Shown here: in pieces, positions 32,380 through 40,789 of the stretch
Position numbering within the stretch: position 1 is the stretch's first letter
Layout of the letters: each line of letters begins with the position of its first letter
From: Anaerolineales bacterium UBA6055
Lineage (GTDB): Bacteria > Chloroflexota > Anaerolineae > Aggregatilineales > Phototrophicaceae
Assembly: GCA_002428985.1 (NCBI GenBank)
Contig: DIYL01000061.1
Span: 1-64,000 of the forward strand
Length of the DNA stretch: 64,000 nt
Direction of reading: 5' to 3'
The notes under the pieces: generated by a model
The model's input: only the letters and a program-made list of their open reading frames with translations
What the model was told of the DNA's origin: nothing
Database searches by the model: none
Program-made: the position numbers and the translations under genes

Positions 32380-33693
32380 TCATGATTGTTGCAATCCCAG
32401 TGCCTCATTCTTCCGCTTCAAATCCTCAGCATTATTGTACTTGCGCAAGGACGGGTACCGCCACGCCACCCAACCTGTCAGCAAAACTGTCGCAACGCCA
32501 CCTGTGAAGATCGCAAACGGTGCACCAAAGAATGCCGCCACAATCCCGGCTTCGAGTTCACCGAGTTGCGGCCCACCCATAAAGAACATCATGTTCACCG
32601 AGACCATACGTCCGCGTAACTCATCGGGGGTCATCAATTGTCGGATTGTGCCACGAATCACCATCGAGACAGTGTCGGCTGTTCCAGTTAGACCAAACAA
32701 GACGTAGGAGAGTGCGAAGCTAGTTGAGATACCGAAGAGCGCTGTAGCAACACCATAAATTGCGACAGCGACGAGTAAGATGATACCTTGTTTTTGCATT
32801 TCATCGCGCAGGGACAATACCATACCCGCAATCAATGCACCGACAGGTTGTGCTGTTGCGAGCAGACCATAGCCAACTGCCCCCATCCCAAGAATATCAC
32901 CAGCAACAATCGGGAGCATCGTACGTGCTGATGAAAACAGCGTCGCGAAGAAATCAAGGAGCATCGTACTCCAGATAATTGGTGTGCCAAATGTAAAGCG
33001 CACCCCTTCAATAAGTGACGCGAAACCAATACTAGATCGGGTTGAAATTTTCCCGCGATGTTTAATCAAAAAGATAGCCACAATCGCAACAAAGAAGGTC
33101 GCTGTGTTAATCCCATAGACGATGCCAATATTGAATTGAGCCACTAACAGTCCGGCAACAGCAGGTCCCATAATTGTTGCGATTTGGAAGATGAGCGTAT
33201 TTAAACTGATGGCATTGCCCAGATGTTCAGGCCTGACGAGGTTTGCCACAATGGACTGTCGTGCGGGACTATCAAATGCAGTGGCGGCCGCACCCAGTGC
33301 AGTCAGCAGATATATGGTATTGACATCAATTTGGTCAGATAAGGTGAAGGCGGTCAATACACCTGCAACAATTGCTGAGATAACGCGCGTCCACACCATC
33401 AGCATGCGACGGTCAAGGGCGTCGGCGAGCACACCACCAATCAGGGCAAACATCACAATTGGGATGACTCGCACCAAACCGAGAATACCAAGTCCGAACG
33501 CTTCTGCACCTAGTAAAAACTCATTGCCAAGTAGTGTAACGGTGAATGTCTGTCCACGGAGTAATTCAAAGATATGCCAATTGATCGCAAATAACTGCAT
33601 CTGCGAGCCAATCGTCGAGACCATCTCGCCTGTCCATAACAAGCGAAAATCTCGATAGCGAAACGCAGCTAACCGTTGAAATTCTTCTGCCAT
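32380..33693 (-). CDS. Major facilitator superfamily transporter
   Basis: 437 residues, 12 membrane helices, of the EntS/MFS_3-like group. The start FRYRDFRLLWTGEMVSTIGSQM is characteristic, as are the loop DALDRRMLMVW between helices 2 and 3 and the second-half SLRDEMQKQG loop. These are proton-driven exporters of siderophores, macrolides or similar compounds; the substrate is not predictable. A stretch near residue 140 (FDSPARQSIVANLV) is a further family hallmark. Single gene. Confidence 0.85.
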   Translation of the reverse strand: MAEEFQRLAAFRYRDFRLLWTGEMVSTIGSQMQLFAINWHIFELLRGQTFTVTLLGNEFLLGAEAFGLGILGLVRVIPIVMFALIGGVLADALDRRMLMVWTRVISAIVAGVLTAFTLSDQIDVNTIYLLTALGAAATAFDSPARQSIVANLVRPEHLGNAISLNTLIFQIATIMGPAVAGLLVAQFNIGIVYGINTATFFVAIVAIFLIKHRGKISTRSSIGFASLIEGVRFTFGTPIIWSTMLLDFFATLFSSARTMLPIVAGDILGMGAVGYGLLATAQPVGALIAGMVLSLRDEMQKQGIILLVAVAIYGVATALFGISTSFALSYVLFGLTGTADTVSMVIRGTIRQLMTPDELRGRMVSVNMMFFMGGPQLGELEAGIVAAFFGAPFAIFTGGVATVLLTGWVAWRYPSLRKYNNAEDLKRKNEALGLQQS

Positions 33694-33912
33694 CCTAGCC
33701 CCCTAGCGACGCGCAACGGCACATCTATAGTGTTTTATAACATCAAGATGTCCATAACCATAACGCAAACGGTTGTGAGATGGTAGATTCAATCCGTTGG
33801 AAAAATTTTTGCGAGGATTATTTATTGGAGGTACAGTTGTTTTGTAGCTGAGTCTAGAGAATATAATTACAATCTCATTGCGCGTTCGAAAATAACACAA
33901 AAGAAGGATAAC

Positions 33913-34644
33913 GTGTTGAATTTAGACATCTTATTACTGATATTGGCAATCTTATTTCTGGCTACATTCATCAAATCTGTTCTAGGGTTTGGCGAGTCCC
34001 TATTAGCGATCCCTCTCTTAACCATGGTCGTCGGTATTCAACTAGCTGCGACACTTGTTAGCTTGATCGTTGCAGGCGTGACTGTACTCATGATTTTACG
34101 TAATTGGCGTACGATTGATATTCGCGCGACATGGCAATTGACTCTTTCGGCCATTATCGGAGTGCCTATTGGCGTTTGGATTTTGAAAGTCATACCGGAA
34201 CGCCCCATTACACTTGTCCTTGGCATTATCTTGATGCTAGTTGGTTTATACTATTTGTTCCGCCCACAATTTCAAGCAATCCAAGGAACCCCGATAACTA
34301 TAATTTTTGGTTTAATGTCTGGCATATTGGGTGGTGCATATAATATGGCAGGTGCCCCCATTATTGTTTATGGTGCGATGCAACGTTGGCAATCAGAAGA
34401 TTTTAGAGGCACACTGCAAAGTTATTTTATTGTTGTCAGTCTTGTGATTTTATTGAATTATGCAATTTCGGGTTTGTTGACTTCACAGGTGATCCAAATT
34501 GCCATCATATCACTCCCTATCATGCTATTGAGTTTTGCCTTGGGGACGTATCTAGCAGAGCACCTCCCACGTCAAGTATTTGAGAAAATGCTATATGTGA
34601 TGTTGATTCTTCTCGGACTGAATTTGATCATCCAAAACCTGTAA
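33913..34644 (+). CDS. TauE/SafE family membrane exporter, second copy
   Basis: 243 residues, about eight membrane helices. The family repeats appear as FIKSVLGFGESLLAIPLLTMVVG and FGLMSGILGGAYNMAGAPIIVYG. It differs strongly from the gene at 30974, so the two are not recent duplicates. The start is GTG at 33913 with AAGAAGGA upstream; a TTG next to it is possible. Substrate unknown. Confidence 0.85.
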   Translation: MLNLDILLLILAILFLATFIKSVLGFGESLLAIPLLTMVVGIQLAATLVSLIVAGVTVLMILRNWRTIDIRATWQLTLSAIIGVPIGVWILKVIPERPITLVLGIILMLVGLYYLFRPQFQAIQGTPITIIFGLMSGILGGAYNMAGAPIIVYGAMQRWQSEDFRGTLQSYFIVVSLVILLNYAISGLLTSQVIQIAIISLPIMLLSFALGTYLAEHLPRQVFEKMLYVMLILLGLNLIIQNL

Positions 34645-34665
34645 AACACATCAATTATAGAGTAA

Positions 34666-35454
34666 CTACGCGCCTAACCGACGTAATCGACGTACCATCG
34701 GGTCGCTATCCATATCAAAAACACCGATAGACTTAAACAGCAACTCTGCATAACGTACTGTCAAATCTCGAATAGCTGGCACAGGTTGATAGGTATAGAT
34801 GGCTGTCCCCTGTGGATGACTACTTGCTGTTGTTCCATGTACCCCACGCAAAACAGTCAGTTGATTGGTCGAGGTATTGATCGCTAAGATACGCAGATAT
34901 TCAGAGCCGATTTGTAGCAATTGCCCGACCTGAAACCGCGGGCTGAAATTATCGCCGTCACTCCCATCAACATCGCTGACCGTGAGTGTTGTCGCGCCAA
35001 CAGATAGTGGATCATCGTTAACGGTATCATTGCTATCACGCCACGCTTGTGACCAACGATCATGCCAACCCCATACACCCGAAATGTTAATCGTATTGAT
35101 TGGGCTGTCGCTATAGGTGAACGTTTCGCCATTTATGAGCAACAGCGCGCTAGCTGGGAGGTCATCATGCTCGGGTAATAAGCGTATGTTATCCAAGTTG
35201 ATTGTGCGCCCATCACCATTTGTGACCAATGTTAGCGACAGTAAATCATCAGGCAGAATTAACTCGGTTAGATTGTCGGTATTAATCGATGCAATCCGAT
35301 TTTCGACATGCGGGCAATATCGCCGCTGTGTCACTGATTCAACAATATGGCTAGCTTGCTGTAAGGCTTGCATCAGATCTGAATCAGATGAAGTATCGTC
35401 ATCAGCCAACTGCAAATATTGACGGATATCTGTTAAGGTTGCAATTGTATACAT
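34666..35454 (-). CDS. Phage head-tail connector-like protein
   Basis: 262 residues. Residues 1-60 match gp6-like connectors (IATLTDIRQYLQL, then DLMQALQQASHIVESVTQRRY). Next come the ILPDDLLSLTLVTNGDG and ISGVWGWHDRW segments, a typical WGY-like end of the first domain. An inserted beta-rich domain (GATTLTVSDVDG, then QIGSEYLRILAI) resembles modules seen in tail adaptor proteins, and the last 50 residues form a helix (VPAIRDLTVRYAELLFK). Such proteins sit under the portal at the head-tail interface. The ATG at 35454 has AAAGGA 8 bases upstream; an extended frame is unlikely. No phage genes flank it. Confidence 0.7.
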   Translation of the reverse strand: MYTIATLTDIRQYLQLADDDTSSDSDLMQALQQASHIVESVTQRRYCPHVENRIASINTDNLTELILPDDLLSLTLVTNGDGRTINLDNIRLLPEHDDLPASALLLINGETFTYSDSPINTINISGVWGWHDRWSQAWRDSNDTVNDDPLSVGATTLTVSDVDGSDGDNFSPRFQVGQLLQIGSEYLRILAINTSTNQLTVLRGVHGTTASSHPQGTAIYTYQPVPAIRDLTVRYAELLFKSIGVFDMDSDPMVRRLRRLGA

Positions 35455-35569
35455 GGAGATGTCCTTTCTCTCTATTGACTTTAACGTTGTCTTAAACAAA
35501 TGACTAAATACTACCTACACAGTGGTTGTGCAGTGTTAAATGTAAGGGGATAAACGGGGAAGGTATGGT

Positions 35570-36001
35570 ATGCCAACTCAAGTGGGATGGTTAATCGAAA
35601 ATCGTGTGTTATATAGTCAATCCACTGGGGCAATTGATATGGATCTGGTGATACAACATGCAGATTTTCTTGTGGAATTACTCAGTAATGGGCAAACTAC
35701 CGATATACACCTCATAATTGATTCACTCAAATTGACAAAGTTCCGCGTAGATATTGTCAAGCTCAATGGGCAAACAAAGCGGTATCTGGAGCATCCACGT
35801 CTTAAATGCAATATCGATGTCACACGCAATGTCAAAAATCAGATGCTAGGCAATGTTGTATCAGATATGGCAGGCGTTCGTTGGGCACACTATGAAACAC
35901 TAGAGGCGGCACTAAATTTCCTCAATGATTTTGATGAAACGTTGCCACCATTGGATACAAATCTCCTCACAACCTTCAAGCCTCTGAAAGAAATCGACTA
36001 A
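35570..36001 (+). CDS. Small paralogous protein, family copy 4
   Basis: 143 residues, opening MPTQVGWLIENRVLYSQSTG in register with MPIRVGWYIKDRVMFTETWG of copy 2. The strand HLIIDSLKL (where the others have HVIVDQTRM) and the C-terminal helix ETLEAALNFLND are in the same places. The GW-DNP block is replaced. Its TAA stop overlaps the ATG of the exported WD40 protein (TAATG), so the two are translationally coupled and may work together. Confidence 0.6.
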   Translation: MPTQVGWLIENRVLYSQSTGAIDMDLVIQHADFLVELLSNGQTTDIHLIIDSLKLTKFRVDIVKLNGQTKRYLEHPRLKCNIDVTRNVKNQMLGNVVSDMAGVRWAHYETLEAALNFLNDFDETLPPLDTNLLTTFKPLKEID

Positions 36002-37035
36002 TGCGACCTCTCAGAAATCTGATGTTACTACTGTTCTTTACAATGGTCGTATATCGACTATTTGCACAATCATCTGCTGAACCAATATACGAAATTCAAT
36101 TCAGCGGAGATGGACAACTCTACGGCATCTTTCACAGTGATTGCATTCCAGAAGCATACACAGGACAAAAAGTCGATATTTATGATACGCGAAAAGGTGT
36201 CTTGCTTTTCAGCATACAACCTAACCAATGTATGTATTCTTTCGATATGAGTGAGGATGGTACACAAGTCGCACTTGGTCTTTCGGGTATTACAGAAATC
36301 TGGTCACTTGATACAGGCGAGAAAAAATCACAAAATGCTATGGTGCCAGCTATCACAGATTCTGTTAGATGGCATCCTGTTTATGATTATATTGGTTTTT
36401 TACAAGGCAATATTCGAATTTCAGATAATAGAGCAAATCATGTTATAAGCTTTAATTTTGACACCGATGATAGTGATCTTTGTCAAGGCAACTTTGGTCC
36501 AGACATGTTCGAATGGTTTTGGAGTGGTCAACAGTTGGTTAGTATTGAACGAGATGATTGTATCCGTACATGGGACTTTGAAACCGGTGAAGTTATCAGA
36601 ACAATTGGCTACCATGAAGATGTGAGCAACCTGGCCGTAAAACCAACTGATACACAAATAGCGACAGTCAGTAATGATGGAAGCGTCAAAATATGGGATG
36701 TTGACTCGATGACTATAGAAGTTATGACTTATCAAGTACATGATACGGCGATTACGAGTGTAGAATGGCATCCATCAGGGCTTTGGATTGCTAGTGCTGA
36801 CATAGATGGTCATATACATATCTGGAACCCCGATAATGGAACAATCATCTATTCAGCTACCTACCTTGGGCGTGTCAACGATTTAGCTTGGCATCCATCA
36901 GGTGATTATCTCATTTACGGAGGGGAGGGACAGGATGGATTCACAACATCATTGGATAAGTTGCATATCGCTACAATTTGCACAGGAATAAACCTAATAA
37001 ACTCTGGAGATAGTCCAATATGCACCAGCCGATGA
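36001..37035 (+). CDS. Exported WD40-repeat protein
   Basis: 344 residues. A signal peptide (MRPLRNLMLLLFFTMVVYRLFAQ) is followed by WD40-type blades, the clearest being IRTWDFETGEVIRTIGYHED, VKIWDVDSMTIEVMTYQVHD and IHIWNPDNGTIIYSATYLGR, with the D-x-x-x-x-W-H pattern SVEWHPSG. Probably one seven-bladed propeller displayed outside the membrane, binding an unknown partner. Its start is coupled to the small paralogue upstream, and the next gene overlaps its end. A similar exported WD40 protein lies at 54686. Confidence 0.75.
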   Translation: MRPLRNLMLLLFFTMVVYRLFAQSSAEPIYEIQFSGDGQLYGIFHSDCIPEAYTGQKVDIYDTRKGVLLFSIQPNQCMYSFDMSEDGTQVALGLSGITEIWSLDTGEKKSQNAMVPAITDSVRWHPVYDYIGFLQGNIRISDNRANHVISFNFDTDDSDLCQGNFGPDMFEWFWSGQQLVSIERDDCIRTWDFETGEVIRTIGYHEDVSNLAVKPTDTQIATVSNDGSVKIWDVDSMTIEVMTYQVHDTAITSVEWHPSGLWIASADIDGHIHIWNPDNGTIIYSATYLGRVNDLAWHPSGDYLIYGGEGQDGFTTSLDKLHIATICTGINLINSGDSPICTSR

Positions 37036-37385
37036 TTCGCTCGGCACTAGGATGCGCCGACGATAGCCTTCTACAATTCACCAATTTAACGATGCAAATG
37101 TGGGGGCGTAATATGATAATCGACGCCTTATGCGTGCCAGAAAATGGCAACCCGCTTGCATTTCAATTGGAATCTATTGACTGCCGTGAAGCGAAATGGC
37201 AACTCTTTAGCCACCATAATCATAATGATCCGATTGCCTTTCCAACAACAGATGTTGTAAGCTTTAAAATCGGTCAGAGTCATCACCGTAAATCCGCAAC
37301 CGTATTAACCGATCACTTCGGTCTAACATGGAATTATCACACCCTGAATTTACGATATGGGGGTATCGTGATTCCGCTAGAGTAA
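37020..37385 (+). CDS. Hypothetical protein at the end of the WD40 operon
   Basis: 121 residues, no family recognised. It has two cysteines near residues 12 and 38, a mixed strand-helix pattern and many histidines in the middle (SHHNHNDPIAF, GQSHHRKS). The ATG at 37020 has GGAGA 9 bases upstream; another ATG at 37032 overlaps the previous stop as ATGA. Either way it is coupled to the WD40 gene. Confidence 0.5.
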   Translation: MHQPMIRSALGCADDSLLQFTNLTMQMWGRNMIIDALCVPENGNPLAFQLESIDCREAKWQLFSHHNHNDPIAFPTTDVVSFKIGQSHHRKSATVLTDHFGLTWNYHTLNLRYGGIVIPLE

Positions 37386-37396
37386 AAATCTGTATA

Positions 37397-38125
37397 TCAT
37401 TCCAAAAATTTGACCTTCAATTTGTTGATCGTTTGGTCAGCAACCTCACTTGTTTTGAGATATTCTTCAACTGATCCGTAATTCGTTTTGATGTAGGACA
37501 ATGTCCGTAACATCGTATCGGGCTCTGCACTCATCATACGTTCAATCAACGAAGTGTCCCGCCCCTGACTTTCCAGATAAGCTCGCATTTCCTCAATCAG
37601 ATGATCAACTTCACCACGACTTCTCCCATAATCCTCAGCAATATCCGCATCCGATACACCGACAGCACTTAGCAATAACGCACTAGTAATGCCTGTGCGG
37701 TCTTTACCCGCATGACAATGAAACATCACACCGCCATCGGCTTCAACTAACGTGGCGAAAATCTGCTGAATCTGTGATCGGCAGGTATCGATATAGGTGA
37801 TGTAATAGTCATAAATTTCGATAAATTGATCGTCATCCGCTTCTTCTTTTTCGAGTAGTGTAGCATCAATCAACGGAATATTCTGATAGGTGACATTTGC
37901 ATTATCTGCAAAGACATTACGGTAGCTCTCTTGTTCCCATTCACTGCGCAAATCAATGATGGTTTTTATACCGTAGTCAATAACTTGCTGTTGTGAAGTA
38001 GCAGGTACTTTATCGAGATTACCAGAGCGAATAAAAACACCAGATTTTGTCGTTTTATCATCTTCTGTCGTGAAGCCACCAAGGTCACGTACATTGAACA
38101 TGCCAGCATAGCTCAGTTTTGTCAT
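37397..38125 (-). CDS. Tyrosine-protein phosphatase (DSP-like, Y_phosphatase3)
   Basis: 242 residues. The P-loop is HCHAGKDRTG (catalytic cysteine and arginine in HC-x5-R), preceded by FNVRDLGG near the N-terminus and IRSGNLDK, which identify the bacterial Tyr/Ser phosphatase group including MptpB-like enzymes. A general-acid aspartate may lie near IDATLLEKEEADDD. Members remove phosphate from proteins or phosphoinositides. It starts 3 bases after the stop of the TIR membrane protein, so the two are cotranscribed. Confidence 0.85.
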   Translation of the reverse strand: MTKLSYAGMFNVRDLGGFTTEDDKTTKSGVFIRSGNLDKVPATSQQQVIDYGIKTIIDLRSEWEQESYRNVFADNANVTYQNIPLIDATLLEKEEADDDQFIEIYDYYITYIDTCRSQIQQIFATLVEADGGVMFHCHAGKDRTGITSALLLSAVGVSDADIAEDYGRSRGEVDHLIEEMRAYLESQGRDTSLIERMMSAEPDTMLRTLSYIKTNYGSVEEYLKTSEVADQTINKLKVKFLE

Positions 38126-38128
38126 GAG

Positions 38129-39604
38129 TTATCTTAATCCTATGAATACTTTAATGCGGTTCATTGCCGAGTCGAAGTGCTCAACCGGAATCGTTACGGC
38201 ATTTTGTTGCTGTAAGAAGGTCAAATTATCGGGTAACTCATCACCATACAGGTCAAAATCGTTGAGCAAAATCGGGATAATCGTGCGATTATGTTCCTGT
38301 GCATACAAGATTTCTTGTCTGACCCAATCTGAGTCAAGTGTTCCAGCCGTGAGTAAAACCATAAAATAAGTACGTTCACGGATATTATCTTTGATGTAAT
38401 CTGAAAATGACCCCGCGTGAATATCATTTATATCAATGAATACATCGGCACCTGCTTGTTCAAGTGCATCACGAATTGTTCGACCAAAACCGGCACTAAC
38501 TTTGCGTCGATAACTAATAAATACTGTAGGACGATTATGCCTCGTTTTACGGTACGATTGCCAACGCGAAAAACCGATTCCACTTATCAATACAACTACA
38601 ATAGCAACCAGTCCACCAATAATCAGTCTGTTGTTATCAACAGATAAATCACCTGTGACAGTCACAGCAAAATCATTCAGCCAAATGCGTTGATTGCGTT
38701 CACCATCGTCATCAACTGTCCAGAGTTCAACCCGCAAGTTTTGGGAACCTGTAGCACCCTCAGTTGGTCGAATTGTCCAGCGCCAACTGTTGATTGATTG
38801 AATCCGCATAAATAATTCACCACCATTGCCACAGCCTTCAAATTGTCCCTGACAATCAAGCCATGCAATCAAGCGTTCGGGCAAGTCAATATTGCCATCA
38901 CTAAACCGTGCCGACCGTGGGGTCATCGTCGCTTGTGGGTCAATTTCAGGACGAGCAAGGTCAGAGGCAGGAATAGCTGTGACTGCACTGGTTGGCGTAG
39001 CAGTGATGTAAAATTCGTCGAAGAAAACCTGTAACTCAATCAACATCCGGTCGTCAGGCATCATCTCGTCGTCATGGAAGACAAATGCACTCCCGTTGCC
39101 TATGATCTGTGAATCGGGTTGTTCCGACGCTGATGCAAAAGGCACATCGGTTGTGTCCGGTCTGTTGCCCCCACCACCGCCAATACCCGATGATCCTCCC
39201 GATGTCATTGTTGATGGAATAGGTGTTGTAACGACACCTGCCCCCATGGTCAAAACAGGTTCTGCTGATGGTGTGATACTTGGGCGGTCTTCAAGCGCAA
39301 CTGCAGTAAGTGAAGCATCATCTACAATGGGCTCTTCGTTAGTATCGTCACCTTCACTAAAGTCAACTGTTGATAATGTTAATGGCAAACTGGTTTGTAT
39401 TAACTGGTTGGTTGCTTCTACCAGAATTGGTGGGTCAGGTGGTGAATCACCAACAGGATATTCACCCTCTAGGCTAGTGCTGATATTTGAAAATACATTT
39501 CCTACGGTTGGTCCTACTAAAACAAGTATAGTAATAGCGCCAATAAGGATAAAGAGGGCTAAAGCTCCACATCCGAGCCAATACCGACGGTTTGATGATT
39601 TCAA
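38129..39604 (-). CDS. Membrane-anchored TIR-domain protein
   Basis: 491 residues. Order: an N-terminal membrane helix (WLGCGALALFILIGAITILVLVG), a long low-complexity region rich in S, T, P and D, a beta-rich extracytoplasmic segment (residues 230-320, with a CQGQFEGCGNGG loop), a second membrane helix (LIIGGLVAIVVVLISGIGF), and a C-terminal TIR domain (PTVFISYRRKVSAGFGRTIRD; candidate catalytic glutamate in DWVRQEILYA). The layout suggests an outside sensor joined to an inside NAD-consuming or signalling TIR. It is paired with the tyrosine phosphatase gene. Confidence 0.75.
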   Translation of the reverse strand: MKSSNRRYWLGCGALALFILIGAITILVLVGPTVGNVFSNISTSLEGEYPVGDSPPDPPILVEATNQLIQTSLPLTLSTVDFSEGDDTNEEPIVDDASLTAVALEDRPSITPSAEPVLTMGAGVVTTPIPSTMTSGGSSGIGGGGGNRPDTTDVPFASASEQPDSQIIGNGSAFVFHDDEMMPDDRMLIELQVFFDEFYITATPTSAVTAIPASDLARPEIDPQATMTPRSARFSDGNIDLPERLIAWLDCQGQFEGCGNGGELFMRIQSINSWRWTIRPTEGATGSQNLRVELWTVDDDGERNQRIWLNDFAVTVTGDLSVDNNRLIIGGLVAIVVVLISGIGFSRWQSYRKTRHNRPTVFISYRRKVSAGFGRTIRDALEQAGADVFIDINDIHAGSFSDYIKDNIRERTYFMVLLTAGTLDSDWVRQEILYAQEHNRTIIPILLNDFDLYGDELPDNLTFLQQQNAVTIPVEHFDSAMNRIKVFIGLR

Positions 39605-39700
39605 GATGTTATCCCATTCACAGACAAATCAACATAATTATCATAGCTGATTACAGGGAAATCACACAAGCAACTTGAGTATGCACAAAATATAAATCTT

Positions 39701-40084
39701 CTACAGTGTGACCTCGCGTTGGAATGTGACTGTCCATGTGTACATCAAAATCATATTAAATCCGGGGCTACCATCTTTGAAGGTATCGCTGACCATATCC
39801 CATCCCTCACGTAACAACTCATGAGATAGTGCTTTGCGACGGGATGTTAAAACAGCTAATTCATGTGGGGATAAACTTAACGATACAGGCTCATCAAATA
39901 CAACAGTGTCTACTGTCTCAACACCGTTATCATCGACATGCACAACTGTACAACTTTTGGATGTCATATCGCGCACTTGATAGACCGTGTGCTTGGCATC
40001 GTTGTCTACCTGTCGGGTAATATATTCAAATTCCCACATTGCCCGTTCGTAGTGTAGGACATGGGTCAGCGTTAAGGTTTGCAT
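39701..40084 (-). CDS. Hypothetical protein
   Basis: 127 residues, no family recognised. It is beta-rich in the first half (WEFEYITRQVDND, then CTVVHVDDNGVETVDTVVF) with a central helix (SPHELAVLTSRRKALSHELL) and a final strand pair (YTWTVTFQREVTL). No signal peptide. It follows the EF-hand gene by 9 bases on the same strand and is probably cotranscribed. Confidence 0.5.
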   Translation of the reverse strand: MQTLTLTHVLHYERAMWEFEYITRQVDNDAKHTVYQVRDMTSKSCTVVHVDDNGVETVDTVVFDEPVSLSLSPHELAVLTSRRKALSHELLREGWDMVSDTFKDGSPGFNMILMYTWTVTFQREVTL

Positions 40085-40093
40085 TGTTGCGTC

Positions 40094-40645
40094 TTAGTCA
40101 ATCGGACCAAAAATATAATTACTTGGATCATCGGGATTATCACTCTGCCCAAAGCGATCAAATGCCTTTGTAAATTCATCGGTCGTGATCATGCCATCGC
40201 CATCTTGATCGAGTTTTTCAAACGCGATTTTGATATCTTCATCAGATACATTATAACCTTTGAAGAAAATACTATATTCGTCAAGCGTAATCTGACCATC
40301 CCCATCAATATCACAGGTCTCGATGATAAACTCAGCATTTTCGACGGCTGTCTCAAACCACAGGGATGCATCCGCAATCGTGTAATCGGCAAAATCAAGG
40401 AACTCAACTTTAGTCACCTGTCCATCACCATCGTTATCGGAATATAACTGTAATTTATCCCATTCTTTCATCACAGAGGCTTTTAATGTTTCGTAGCCGT
40501 CCGAGCCTTTCTCAAATCCGCGATATTGGGCAACATTTTCTATACGGCGCTCATAATCACTCGCACCAATTGTGCCATTGCCATCCACATCATACAGATT
40601 AAATAGGTGGGTCATTTTTTTTGTCTGGAATTCGCTCAATGCCAT
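40094..40645 (-). CDS. EF-hand calcium-binding protein
   Basis: 183 residues with four EF-hand loops: DVDGNGTIGASDYE, DNDGDGQVTKVEF, DIDGDGQITLDEY and DQDGDGMITTDEF. Each has the D-x-D-G-x-G pattern and a glutamate or near equivalent at loop position 12. Spacing and length resemble calerythrin/sarcoplasmic calcium-binding proteins, which act as cytosolic calcium buffers or sensors. The ATG at 40645 begins the conserved MALSEFQTKKM; a longer frame to 40672 adds nine basic residues. Confidence 0.85.
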   Translation of the reverse strand: MALSEFQTKKMTHLFNLYDVDGNGTIGASDYERRIENVAQYRGFEKGSDGYETLKASVMKEWDKLQLYSDNDGDGQVTKVEFLDFADYTIADASLWFETAVENAEFIIETCDIDGDGQITLDEYSIFFKGYNVSDEDIKIAFEKLDQDGDGMITTDEFTKAFDRFGQSDNPDDPSNYIFGPID

Positions 40646-40789
40646 GATCCGTCGTCCCTTGTGTCTAAACAAACATCTACGCCTCTATTGTAAACGTGGA
40701 ACGGGTTTTGGGATAATTAACATATAACAAAACGGGATATATCAGTTCTTTGACATACCCCGTCTCGATTATGATTTATTCAATTCAAA

